Assembly: GCA_032209605.1 (NCBI GenBank)
Contig: JASFXZ010000016.1
Coordinates: 682,001-746,000, forward strand
Direction: 5' to 3'
Length of the DNA: 64,000 nt
Source of the DNA: Mactromeris polynyma
Lineage: Eukaryota > Mollusca > Bivalvia > Venerida > Mactridae
The position numbers and the translations under genes were made by a program. The notes beneath the pieces were generated by a model. The model did no database searches. It was not told the DNA's origin and saw only the letters and a list, made by a program, of their open reading frames with translations. Positions within the stretch are counted from its first letter, which is position 1, and each line of letters starts with the position of its first letter. Below are positions 25,845 through 39,700 of the stretch, piece after piece.

Positions 25845-28013
25845 ACTATTGCGATAGCAATGTGATACATTGGCTTAAAATTGTTCTATTCAAATAACTG
25901 TGAATTATTATCTATAGTCAAATTGACATGGAGAACATGTCCCTGACCTGCTATATCAAACCTACGATAATAAAAATTTGTGATTACTCTTATTAAATGT
26001 GTGATTCATCTTTCTATCTAGTGGATGTATGTTTGATTTATTGTATGTAGGGAGTTTCAATTGTATTCAGGTCTAAACAGTAAGGTAAACTGCAGCTTAC
26101 AAGTCAGTACAGTGCAACTTCTCCACAGTAATGCCTTTTTTGATGACACAATTTTGGCAGTTGCTCACTAGTGATTAGATTACAGGAAATGTGTTACTGT
26201 TATTGTAGAGATGTTGTTGCTTGACATAGGGCGGCTCTGGGGCGGCTCTGGGGAGATAACTCTCTAATTTGGTTACTCAGTGAGCAACTGACAATTTCCT
26301 CTCATGATCCTGGTAGTGTAGTTTCATCTATGCATTGAATCTTGATGAATACTTGCTGGGGTCTTGTTCATTAACATAACAGGAATGAAACTCAGACTTG
26401 GACTTTAAGATGTTAAAAGTTCTTCCTGCTCAAATGTTGTTATAACTCTTTAGATATTAATAGAACTTAGCATAAGTGAATAGTGCTTGCTGGCAGTACT
26501 TCGGTATTTTGACAACAAAACAGTCATTGAAACAATTTGGCATAATATGAAATGTAGAAAATGAATGATATTGTTATCATTGATAAACTGTAAAATAGTT
26601 GAAAGATGAAACTGAACACAAAAGAAAATCAAAGAATGTTTTTCTTCTGTTCCAATACTTTGTTAGTACGGCAAAAAAACAAGCAAATAGTATACTGTGG
26701 GTAATAACAATTATGCAGACACAATTTTAATTTTTTAAGATTTAATGTAACAGAAATACTGGTAAATATAAATGTTGCATTTTTGAAGTCTATGTCTGAG
26801 TTTCAGTCTTAAATTGTTTGTGAATAAGACCCCTGGTTGAGTAACCGGACCTCACATTTGGGATTGTGATGAAACCCCACTCACCACAGGGATCATACTC
26901 AGGGGTCAGACGCTGTATGCCTCATCCGCTAGCCTCCAGGCAAGGTGTTACAGAAACACAAACAAAAGTATGGCATTTAATTAAATCATTTATATGAAAG
27001 CACACTGATTCATGATTATACATGAGATTTTACAACAGCATTTTGTGAATAATTGTTTTTATTTTTGAATCCATTGAATTGTCATTAAGAATACTTAAAT
27101 TTTCTTCCAAGATTATTATCCAATTTAACATACTTTTAAGTGGCATTACATTACATTTTCTCTTCTCAGATGGCTACATGGTAGTTTCCAACCACTCAAA
27201 TTTCATTTCACAGAGATGTTCTGTAAGTTTACTATTGAAGTGTTTCTAAACTGAAAGTAGCCTACTTGGAGTCGGACAAGAAAACGAAAATAGGGATTTT
27301 GCCAGGATGTTCTGATTTATCATTTTGATTAAGAATGGGGAATGACATAAGGTTTTATTACAAGTTTTTCATTCTTTTATTCATGACAGCAATCGTCACA
27401 TTCCACATTTTATGCCTTGAGTTATTCAATGACAGGAAAAAGTTAGGAGTTAAATGTCCTATTTACTGCAAATTTTGTGAAATTCAGCAAAGTAAAACTA
27501 TTTTGTCGGCAAGAATGTCAATCCTTACCATTTGATGAAAGAAAGAAATTTTATATACATTAATTACCTAAAATATGATATGCCGTTTTAATAACAATAA
27601 AGGTTGAAAGATATATTTAGATGAAAAGAAATTATGATCCATTTGACTGTTATGAAGATTATATGCCAGCAAAGTAAGACTGCGATGACTGGGTATGAAG
27701 AATATAAGTACAGTGTCATAGCATATATGATAATAACAATGATAGAAGCAAGTTAACATTTTACAGCAAAAATACAATTTATGGTTAGTGATTGATACGA
27801 AAATAAAAACAAAAGTATGAATGATACCTATTACAATGAAGTAAATATGTTGTGTTTTGTATACATGATTTACTAATTGGCTAAGGAACATGAAAACTTA
27901 CTAGATTGTTTTGATTTCATCAAAAATTGTGAAAGGTTTAACATTTTATTGTTCAATTACCTAGAACATGTCCAATTGTACTGATTTATTTCTCGATAAA
28001 AACATCTAAAACG

Positions 28014-28255
28014 GACTGGGGTGAGGCTTTCTTGGTTAAGTGGTTATGGTCATTGACTTCAAATCACTTGCCCCTAACCACTGCAGTTTTGAAACCCAAC
28101 CTAGATACAGAATTTGTAAGTGAGGAAGCCATCCAGCTGGCTTACGGAAAGTAGGTGGTTTTACCCCGGGGATTGCCTAGGGTCTTCCTCCATCCTTATA
28201 GCTGGAATAGTCACCTCATGATACGCACTGTTTAAGTGACATTATTTCAATTACA
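28014..28255 (+). repeat. SINE with tRNA head and molluscan-type 3' domain
   Basis: TTGGTTAAGTGGTTATGG is an A-box-like head and TTTTGAAACCC a B-box-like sequence. Then comes GAGGAAGCCATCCAGCTGG, GGAAAGTAGGTGGTTTTACC, GGTCTTCCTCCATCC and AGCTGGAATAGTCACC. This ordered block is the conserved domain I know from SINEs spread through bivalves and other molluscs, and it is the main basis for the taxonomic guess. Confidence 0.75.
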
Positions 28256-29069
28256 AAAATGCAAACTGGGACAAAATATGATACTATGTTACACATTCCT
28301 TTGTATTGAAAGACATATACCTGTAGTTCTAACCTCAGGTTCATAAAAGGACTGAAATTTCTGCCTAAACTCAACTTCAAATTATTTCTTCAGTTTTGAA
28401 GGAGTTGTTAGAATGTTTAACATCAATTTATAATGATATTTTCAACAGTTTTCTAGAGACTGCTTTAGCTCACATTTTTCATGACTTAAATAAAGAAGAA
28501 AATAAGAGTCGAGCACAATCTCATTTATATGAGTTCTGTAATAGTGGATTTTCTTAAATTATTCTGTCGGTAATGATTAGAAATAAAAAATTAAAGGTGA
28601 AGTTTAAATGATAAATAACTAAAGGCTGTAATGTGTTAAGACAACCCAAATTTTAAATGTAGCTAAATATTTTTCATTCCGTAATTAAAAAATATAAGTT
28701 GATCTTAATTTGGATACACACTTAAGTTCTTTTATGAACCTAGGGTCAGTTCAGTGCTGTTAACGTATTGTGAAATTCAGATATGTTGACACCAATTATA
28801 GGTAATTTAAAACACTGCATTGAAATAGCCTTTATAATTGATCAGAAAACTCAGTAGCTAACTTAATCCATAAATGTGTCCCAAGCTGAAATCAAAACTA
28901 TAGCAAGTATGGTTATTTACAAGATACAAACAACATGATGGTGTATTATTATGGCAGAATGTTCAAACAATGGAATTCCACTATAACATCCTGGTACCAT
29001 TCAAATGATAATAAAAGCAATTCAAGTTGTCTTTGGGAGCTCTCCTACAGCAAAGAAATGGCAATAAAA

Positions 29070-29247
29070 TACAGTCGGACGTTGTTCTTTCGAATTCATC
29101 TGGTCTGAATTTTTTTTGGGATTAATACATGGTTTCGAATAGCCCATTTCAATTTGACGTGTCTAAAGTACATCTGGACCCGATATTTATTTTGGAAGAT
29201 GCCAATTATTCAGATAAAGATTATCGAATAAACGAGGTCTGACTGTA
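29070..29247 (-). repeat. MITE family 2, copy 2
   Basis: On the minus strand it starts TACAGTCAGACCTCG and ends CGTCCGACTGTA, a clean terminal inverted repeat. The interior matches 25003-25172 over most of its length. An AATAAA on the minus strand at 29186-29191 falls inside it, about 190 bp past the stop codon of the receptor gene, and is the nearest canonical polyadenylation signal I see for that gene. Confidence 0.8.
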
Positions 29248-29376
29248 TGCCATTCTTTTATATGCTTCCTAGGCAAACATGTTAACACATAGGTTAAATT
29301 CATGAATGGAAAGCATTGATGTGACTATTATAATTTCTTGTTATGTGATAAAAAGTCAAGTCATTCAATATCCATT

Positions 29377-30772
29377 TTAATCCAAGTTGTACAACGGATT
29401 TTGCTGGAAAGGATTGTTCTGAAAGCCTGGGGTTGTAGATGTTGGTTCTAGGTAATCCGAACTCCTCCCCTCCGAAGGTGAAACAGGAAGTTCTGGGGCA
29501 TTAGGAAGTTTCATCAAACTTTCGTAATTACCGCTTAAATTGTGTTCCATTCGGATGTAGTCATTTGGTGTCTGAAAAAGTGTTGTTGAAAAAGATGCAC
29601 AAATTAATTACGTGAACAAACATTACAACTGATATTGCAATAGAGACATTACCTGACGTACGTTTTCTCTCATTTAGTTTAGAGTTATAACTACTCCCTA
29701 CGCTTAATGGCAAACAACTGATTTTCATGTATTTATATAAGTAGCATGGCAGTTAAATCCAGTTTAAGATACTGTACAGTAGGACTAATGATTGACACTT
29801 GAATAAGAAAGGGGAAGTGTGAGGATTGAATGCTGTCTAGCTGGTTTAAGCCCCCAGTTTTAGCGTTTACAGTGAACAAATTGTCAGGCAGTTGTATAAT
29901 TCAGTTTATCTTAATTGTTCTGCATTGTTCTGTAGTTCTGCATGTCGCTCCTTTTACCCATGTCCATCAGTGTGTCCCTCCATCTGTGCGAAAAATTGGT
30001 TCACGATCAATTACTCTTGAAAGGATGGAAGCATTCCAGTCATATTGGGCACAAAAGCATACAATAATGAAATGAAGGTGGAGTTCAATTTCGGTTACTA
30101 GAAACCAATATTTGGGCGAGTTATGGCCCTTTTTTGACTGAAAAGTCCAAAAGCTAGTTTTATAAGCACCTCCCCATTTTTTTTGTACATATCATTCACT
30201 AGAAATCACTTTAGTCTTCCACTGTTGTATGAAGGTGGCATACCCAATGCTACACGTTCTCACTTGCAATGAACTTTATTGTCTGAAGTTGTTCCAGATT
30301 GATGCCAATTGTACGGTTCTCCTGAAGGGGTATTAGCTAATAACATCTACTGAAATATATGCCACCTATCTTGCAAGGTGTTATAATGTTTCAATTTACA
30401 TATGGGTCATTGTCAAAGTGATCAGTTATTTTCTTGTTAATTTAAAAAAAATACATAAAAAATCATAGCGACTGCCAAAATATCAACGGCTAATCACACA
30501 CATATGTAAAATTGGTAGAATACCAAATTATCATTATACTTCACATATGAATAAAATTACTTACAGCGGTATTGACGAGGTTAGCTTTGTCTTCAGGTAC
30601 ATCTTTTGTATCAAAAAAAATCAAATCATAAGTGGAATCTTTTTTAGTATCTTGTTCAGTACTACGTACATAATGAACTTCGTGTGTGTCATGTCTGTGT
30701 CCAAACACAGTTGCAATATCCACTTGATTCTCAAATCCAGATCTCTCTTGTGATTTTGCCTTTGACCTGCGC
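29377..30772 (-). other. Cytoplasmic tail exons with endocytic and tyrosine motifs
   Basis: Exons 30565-30772 and 29377-29571, visible residues 1035-1168. Motifs in order: a basic juxtamembrane stretch; YDLI at 1083 (YxxPhi type); YIRM at 1109 (YxxM, the SH2 type bound by PI3-kinase p85); YESL at 1120; YLEP at 1144; NPF at 1157 (EH-domain type); and NPLY at 1162, three residues from the end (NPxY, PTB/clathrin type). These are motif matches, not proof of binding. The density of tyrosine motifs suggests signalling as well as uptake. Confidence 0.85.
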
Positions 30773-33700
30773 CTAATAAACAATATCATGAAATTTTGAT
30801 CCAATTGAACATTTATATTAGACTTCATTGAATATTCCACATAATCAAACATAGTCTATAAGTGACTTAAGACAAACTATTATAGTATACAGCACACTCA
30901 TACCACAGTTGTTATTAACTTATCATTAAATAAAACCTCGCATGGAGAACACCTCAATAACAAGACCACCTCAAAATTAATGACACAATTTTCAAGTCTA
31001 TTTTCACTATTTTGCTAATTATTCAACTTCAATATTAAAACCACCAAGATTAAGAACAGTTTTCATGGGTCCAGAAGGTGGTCTTAATATGGAGGTTTTA
31101 CTGTATATAATTATTCTTGTTGAATGCACTTTAATGATATTGTTATTAACATATTGTAGAACAAATGTGTTCTCATTTTTAAATACAATGAGATATACAA
31201 GCGACAATTGCTTTATGATGACCACAGCTGATTTTTCACTCGCCTTCTCCGGATACATCACAAAATATTACCATCAAAGTTACAACAATCAACAAAAAAT
31301 ACGAAATATCCTGAAATCCTCCACAGCAAGTTGGCTTTTATGTGCTTAAAATCCACAATGTTCAGACACTCATCACATTATTCAGAAAGCGTAGCTATTT
31401 GTACGTAAGCCTTGAACATTGTGACATTTCATGAGCTTCAAGAATTCGCGAACTCAACTTCATGAATCCACGAGTTCAACTTCATGAATTCACGATTTTA
31501 TCTGCATGAATTCACAATTTCTAATTCGCAAATAATACTTAACGAATTCACGATTTCAACTTGGGAAGTTTTGCCAAGTCTACAACTGCTTTATATAGCG
31601 AAGGGAATAGAAAAAAAACTAACCTCTCCAGAGCAACACTTTGGGAGACACACTTTTGACTAAATAGTTAAGATGTTGCCTCTCTAGAAAGGTGAAACAG
31701 ATCGTTAATATTTACAACATAAAACATTAAAAATGTTGTTGAAGAGAGGTTGTTGCTCAAGAGAGGGCCGCTTAAGGGAGGCTGTCCAGAATACAGTTAT
31801 ATAGTAATACAATCGCCGTGGCTATCGTCTACGGGAAAATATGGCATTTAATGCAAGCTTTTTGAAAACAAACGATGGAGTGTGATCAGAAAACACGTTC
31901 GTTTTTAATGAAATCATACTCATATAAAGTACCAATGTGGCCAGTACTGCGATTGTGCCCTGTTATGCTACATTTTCTCCAGTCATTCAAGAAAAAGTGT
32001 ACTTTTTAATTTTTTCTCTGACCTATCGGTCGGTATTTTTTAATCGATTGAAGAAACTGTAGAATCATTGGCCACAATCGCACGACTATAAGAAAACTCA
32101 ATGACCTGGTGCTCGTACTAGCGATATGACTAATTTCAATACATGTATACTTTCAAGAAAAGTAAACGTGTTTCAAACCACACTCAGTCGTTTGTGATAA
32201 ATAGTTAAATACCGTTAAGTTATTAAAAACCCTACTTTTCCACAGACGGTGGCCAGGGTGATAATGTATGTAACTTCTTAAACAATGAAACCAACGTAAG
32301 TTATATCTTACTTCCTCAGAATGAAGCAAATCACTAACACAAGTACAAGCAGAACAATGACGCCGCCAGCTGCACCACCAATGGTACCATACACAGGACT
32401 GGTAGATCCTGTGTTGTTTTCAGTTGGTGTTGTTGATTGCTCAGTGGTAGAAGTTGAAGTACTAGTTGATGTTGTGGTTGTCTTTAGTGTAGTACTGGTA
32501 GTGGTAGTAGTAGGGGTTGTAGTGGTAGTAGTAGGGGTTGTAGTGGTAGTAGTTGTGTTTTCAACTATTAAAATGTCAGGTAAATTATACAAAGTCTATT
32601 TCAGAGGAAATCGTTCGTACATCGTTGAATTATTTCTTAATGTATACAACATGATTATAATCTCATACACATATATGGTGTCTAGGCCTGTTTGTTTTTA
32701 AGATAGCGTTCAGTTGCTTGGAATGACAGAAGTAGATATTAATTAATCACATAAAATAACCATAATTGAATAGCTGACTTGGTTTGTATGGTTATCTCGC
32801 AAATCTGACTGAAGGATTGGTACTCAATTGTAGGGGTTAGATTAACTCATGTTAGTCCTTTAAGATAAATGTATGATATATTCTTTGATATTGATACCAG
32901 ATGAAACATACAAATATTCCCAGACTTTGTCATTTGCTGAGACCATGCAACTCCTGTCTTAATAAAATGAATGCAGATATTAATTAAGTTGTTACATGGA
33001 ACGCCACATAAGACGCCTACAAACAGTCTACAAAACATCATGGCTTGAGGAGGGGGCACACACATACCATTTTTGCAAGTCTTGTCATCACTTCGTAAAT
33101 CAACACCTTCCTCACAAGCACATGTATAACCAGACGGTGTTGGCAGACAGAATGTACTGCATGGACCTAATCCATTGTTTGGTGAGCAAACTGACGAAAC
33201 TGGAAATAATTACAAATATATGAGAATTATATACAAACAATCAAAATCATAAACTTAAATATACTATTTATATTATATCTACAATTAGTATCTATTTATT
33301 GATACTGATATAAAGTATCGTACTTTTATATATTCGTGAAATAAACTGGAAACGAAGCCGATATTGGTATTCAAAAAACAACAACAACATGAAAATGACA
33401 CATTTTGTTTTATGCGAAAGAGAATAACATGAAACACTGAACATGATTTTTACACTATCACAATCATGTAAGGACTATTTCCTCGTAATGTCAAAGTCTT
33501 AGCTTTTGTATTGTAACACACCATACGTTGTATCGTGACTTCCTGAAACTTTCTTCTAAACTAACCGTAAACGTCTACAATGTGACTAAGAGAACAGCAA
33601 TATAACTATGTTCTAAAATACCAATTACCTGATTCAGTTGATGTAGAACTGGAGTATGAGATAGAATCCAATCTGCCAAGCTCAGGATTTTGGGCAATCG

Positions 33701-36700
33701 CACGGTTATCTGTCGTTTGCATTTTACTTAGCTTTGTTATATATCTGTATAGAAAAATGAGTACATTTTCAGTTAATTATTTAAAGAAAAACCACCATGG
33801 TAACTACTACTTTCTATAGGCTACTTCAAAAGTTGTCTTAAGTTACTGTACATAGTAGAAGAATCCCGAATACGTACAAGTACAGTGATCGTATAATCTT
33901 CTCTTAATCCTAACCACAATATGTGTATGGAAGACATGTATGGCATATGCCAATGATAATCGCCCAGCACCAGATCAGGTGATTATTTCTATTTGCTCCT
34001 TTGTTGATGGAAACACTTTCAATTTTACAAGATCTTAGTTTTTAACCAGAGCTCATTGCGCAAATCATGAAATTTAAATGTAAAACAAATTACACGTATG
34101 CTATGAGCTAAATTTGGTTGAAATATATGCACATACGGTCTATTCCATGCCGTGTAGTATAAATAATCTCCAACCAGCTTTATGTCCATTAGTTGAGAGC
34201 CCCGATCTTCGTAATACTCGGTGCACGAGCCTTTATACGTGCATCGATGAATTATATTGGTATAACCATCAGCGACGAACAAAATGTCATCTAGAAATAA
34301 TTTGATATTTATTAGTATTAATTAGGTCCGTACTACTAATATCGTTAAAATGTAGCGTTTGTATGTGACAACATATTTAAATTACGAATTCGTAGCAACT
34401 GTTCGAGTACGAAAATACAGACAAAACCTCTTGGATCGGTGACCAGCAAGTCTATAGAATAATTAACTAAACACAAATTCTAATCGTAATTATGAACGTT
34501 GATAGAACTGGCCAATTAGTATATCGTCCAAGATCTGACTTACAGGAATGATATAGTTCATACATCAAAATAGAGGTTCGTATTTATTGAAAACACGTAC
34601 ACATCGTGTGGCGAGAAAGGTATTGTAACAAGGAGGGCACGAAACTGTGATTACGAATTGTACGTTGTATTATGTGTACCAGTCTGAAGGCTTGTCTGTC
34701 AAGTGATCCGTCTGGAAATCTTTAATTACATTTTCCCAAAAGGAATTGACAACATCTGTTTCAATTTAATGGGTCGCTTGGGCAGTTTCGTAAAATGTTG
34801 GTATTTCCAATTGTATAACTAAAAAATATCCATGGTGCGAATCAATCCCGTTTTTTAGTTGAAAATTCCTGAATTAGGAAAACGGACAACAACGGCAAAT
34901 AAATTGAATATTACTTAGATGAAACTATTTAATTAAATGCCCATTTAGATTAATCTTGGTTTAACCAAGTACTGGTTTCTTAAGCTGACGGATGTGTCTT
35001 AGTTTGGTGGGTGGTACACGCTACACCCCCTGTTAATATATCCCCTACCTTTGGAATCTATCGCTAAACCATTAGGCCATTTCAAATCCGCATGTTTGAC
35101 AAATTCAATGTGGGATCCATCCATGTTGGCTTTCTTAACAAATGGTGGTACACTGCTATGGTCAGTCCAAAACAGCAAACTGTTGGATATAATTCCTTCC
35201 ATGGTTAAAATGACTTGAGAAATTTCAATGTTTAATTTCCAAACAATCTTAAATAGTTCATTTGCATGCCCGAGAGCTATCTCTTTAAAGCATAAATTAT
35301 CCGTATTGTACCTAGTATTGACGAAACACACACCAAACAAAGAGGCGAGTATCATCACATTTGTGCTGTCTAAGAAATATTGTGATGATATATTACGACA
35401 ATACTCATTTTTACGACCGTTATTTCTTCTTGCAACTGGCCTATCACAGATGTTGCGACACAGCGATGTTCTGTGAACTTCTCAAGAGGTAGCTTTGTAG
35501 TTATCCAGGCCTGTGAACGCGAACATGTAGGACAAGCCTTGAATGTTTTTACTCCGCAAGAAGTGCTGGCCAGCTATTTAAAGTGGCCAGGTATATTTCA
35601 GAACAAACGTTGGGCCTTTCGTTATATCACTGCACAATAGAAATAACATTTTCTGTTGACGTAGTCATGAGCTCAGTTATGCTACAAAAGTGTACCTACC
35701 CATCTTCGGGATCCAGAGCAATAGCTCGAGGCCTTGCACCTTCCGAAATCAGAAATTTATGATCTCCATTAGGCTTGATGACTCCGACCCCGACATTACC
35801 CTTGCCGGGCTCATAAGGTACAGCAGTAAAATAAATATTTCCACTCGTGTAATCAATGGCAAGTCGGTCAAAAGAGCAACCAATGTTTTCTGAAATAGAA
35901 TGAAATAATTATTGACCATTCTGCTAAGAAAAGGAACCCCTTTAGGAATAAAGGTAGACCTCTGACCCAGGTTGCCCGTCAAATGCCAATTTAAAGTATT
36001 AGTTTGAATCGTAAATATTTTACTACAAATTGCTAAATTTACTTTAAAGCCGTCGTCACATAATAGTGTTATAAACTGTTTAATTCTTACACAGCAACAG
36101 GGAGTGGCTGGCTTCAAATATCAGCTTAAAAAACGTGAAAAGATGCAGAGCATAGTAGGCCACATTCACAAACCAGAACTTCCCAAAACAGAAAGAATAA
36201 GGAAGATGCGCACACAGAGAGGTACCACAGGGATGGAATACACGGAGTGAACACAGGGAGAGAACAAAGGCATGGAACACAGACAGGGAACGCCAACAAC
36301 AAGACCGAAATGCTAGATGGACATGGAAATTCAAGAATGAAAAATGCAAATTAAAATAAGCGCACGAAGTCGATGTTTTTTGTATATTAGTTGTAAGCCC
36401 CTACCATCATGTTTCTATGACAGATGACATTAACACTTTGATATATTATTTCTTAAGTTTCAAACGGCAGCCACAATATCTGAACATGCCTGTGTTACGG
36501 ATAATTGTCCTGTTAGATCCATCAATCTGAGAGCTGTGTAAAAAGTCTTTTGTACTCCAAGTAACTGTTTTAGTGTTTCGATCATACACAACACCAATTG
36601 GGCTACCGAATGTTTCCGTATCCACGGCTCTGACGTCATCATTATCCAAGGATGCCATGTACATTTTGTTGTGAGTCCAGTCTGTGACTATCAGGAAATC

Positions 36701-39700
36701 ACCAGTGAGAGGTTCTAGAAATGTCAACATAAGCAATGATAGATAGGATTTTGCAACATCAATCTAGATAAAATAATCGAGGGATAAAATGTTTGTGCTA
36801 ATCGACCAGTTTTGCTTTCATCCGTCAAAATTTAAACACTTCTTCGGTGTAGTCAAAATACTATTATTGTTGTTAGTCAATTTTACCTCAGATTTGAAAA
36901 AATCAAAAAAAAAATCAGAATTGTCCAGAATTTTGTCAGAAAATTTAGGCCATACACATACCTAAGTGTTTGTACACAGCAAATTGTAGAACATTTGTAA
37001 ACAATGACTCTTAAATGACAAGAGGTAGAAAATCTCCCTCTTTCTACATAGTGTACATCACATGCAATCTTTCTCGGTTTCTCGACAGTCAATGGACATA
37101 TTTCTAATTCGATTTTACAACAGGACGATAAACTAACCTGAAGAACACGATTCTTTGTCATCGTCCAACTGGAAACCAAACTCACACTTGCATAGTCTAG
37201 TTCTACCAATAGCTACGCATATCTGCTCACAATTTCCATTCAGAATATCACATGGACCTATCATCAAAAAGTAAGGTATACACCAGTAGCACGTGAAAAT
37301 TAGTCAGTTCAATTCGGTCAAAGCTATCAAATACATGCTTCAATGTGAAACTTGAGTCCGTACTGCTGTTGACTTTTTATATATATAATCGTTTATATTT
37401 GAGACAAATTTGCGACTTCTTCGTCATTCTAGTATTTGGTTCGTTCTTATCAAGATCGCACAATTATAAGTATAAAATACACCATTGTAACGCTCGTGTC
37501 AGACGTTTCTGTTATTTATTATATGAAGTTATCTCTTCGCAAAGAAGAGAAATGATTAAGAGTTCACTAATAATTGGTTTGACAAACTTGTTGTCCGATT
37601 TCCACTACGCCACAATTGCCACTATTGTGCAAGTTTGGAAAATATGTATGGGTAACTTTCATTCACAGTGGGAATACGAGTTACAATGTTTAAGCGTTCC
37701 ACGAAGGAACATAAATGATGGAAGATAAAGAGACTAAAGGCAATTGCAATTTTAATATAATGTCCAATAGACCAGGGTCCATATATATATACTAGGCATA
37801 TCAAACCAAATCCCAAGTTTGTTGTTTTAAAAATGAAAATTAACATCATTTACAAACAAGTAGTTACAACATAAGAATAATTAAACAACTGAATTCTGAA
37901 ATGTATGATACTACTATGAATATTAGATTATGGCTTAATGATTTGTTTCAAAGATATAAACAAAGTATATATTAAATAACATATTTTCTTATGATGATTT
38001 CAAGGTACGGTTAATGTCCAATCAAATCATTCGAATGGTTTAAAATATGTATGAATAGGCGATCAGCTTCTGGCACCATGAACGGATAAGTAAATCATGA
38101 GAGAATCGATTAATGACCAGAGGAACTAGTAACAGTACGTCAACAACATTCGCCTCCATAGTATATTATATAATTTAAGTATTATATACACTATAGAAGG
38201 GATATAGAAGGGGTGATAACTCGCTACAATCTCGTGATATGACTCACCAGGTATATATGGCTGTTGAACATCATCCAGTACTTTCATGTCAGTCATGTCT
38301 GTAACTAAATCTATCTGATTCACGATTTTAGTTCCATGCTTCAAGTCGTATGTTGCTATTGTGTTATATGGAAACCCCCTCTCTGCGAGCGCGAGATAAT
38401 TCTGAAAATACATAGACTCGTCACATTTGCGATTACTCTAAATTACAACGATATGAAAATAACGAATCTCCATTTATATCAGACTATTATCAAATAAATC
38501 AATTTCTCATCCCCTAACATAAAAGCAGAATCATTTTCAATACTTATGTTTCAATAGCCAATACTCTGATAAAACAAAGAATACAGAACGCTCATTGTAC
38601 AACAAAAAATGAAGAAATATTAGTACACAAGGTATATTAATAGTATCTATATTCTACCATGTTCGACAATTACTTTGAAAATATTATAGATGACGCACGA
38701 GGGTGTAGCCACGAGTGAAAATGTAAGTCAGATGCACACGAGGTGAAATAACTTTCGATCTTACACGCCAACATACAATATTCTACTTATTTCACAATTC
38801 ATTTTTGGTAATTGATAATAGCACTGCTTTGAAATACATATTTCACAGCTAAATCTCAAATAAATAAATATATTTTTTTCATAAAGCACAGTGAAGGGAT
38901 AAGCACGCTTTCACTTCATAAACGCGGACCACATTACAACTAGTGAGAAAGAGTAACACAAGAAGCCCACATTCACCGACCAGACTGTCACCACATACAC
39001 TCAACAAAATTCCTAACCGGTCAGTTTATATTGTATCATTATTTTTCTAATAATGCATGTTTTCACACAAAAATTCCCATACCGATATTTGAACAGGTAA
39101 TGCAGCGAATTATTGTTTTTTTTTAGCCGGCTCGCTATGAAATTAATCGTATTACGCGTATTGACGTTTATAGCACGTTTTGCACGTACGGGGCATGGAC
39201 ACATATTTGCACGTGTTCGTGTACACTTTTGTCATTGCTGATGAAAATCCTTTTTGAAAAACACAAAACATGGTGAGAATGACTGAAGAAGAACGCGCCC
39301 GAGCCGTCGGAATGATACAGGCCGGAACTCATTTACGACAGGTGGGTTTTATTTTTTGAAATTTCATAAGAATATTGACATTATTTGTTTGTAGCCAATA
39401 TATTGGTGGTTATTTCCATTTTCAACTTAATTCATGACCGATTAGGAATTTTGTTGAGTTTACATCCCTATTTACGAAATAAAAATAGAATGGCTATAAA
39501 TGAACAAAAAAGCAGAATGGCACAGTGAACCTACACATAACATGACGAAAGCACCTTAAACACATTGATTTAGAAAATCATACATTATAACATATAACAT
39601 ATAACATTATAATTATAACATACCTGTCTAAGCCCATAATCACCAGTGATCGTTTTATTATTGGATGGGAGGCATTGTCTTATGAATGTAGCGCTCATTA

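Larger units (their letters stand above)
25595..29376. other. Convergent intergenic region, MCAT to LRP-like gene
   Basis: The 3' ends of MCAT (+) and of the receptor gene (-) face each other across 3.8 kb. It holds the MCAT polyadenylation signal, a SINE (28014-28255) and a MITE (29070-29247). A 12-bp motif GGGGCGGCTCTG-like is doubled near 26230. No other gene is supported; open frames at 27335-27535 (+) and 27568-27891 (-) are hydrophobic, AT-driven and without family features. Confidence 0.55.

Noticed and set aside
32321..32701. Plus-strand Val-rich frame of 126 codons
   Set aside because: It is the antisense shadow of the Thr-rich stalk and membrane exon of the receptor gene.
36080..36349. 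Minus-strand 89-codon frame as an additional receptor exon
   Set aside because: It sits between two exons that already join in phase, and comes from a purine-rich degenerate repeat.
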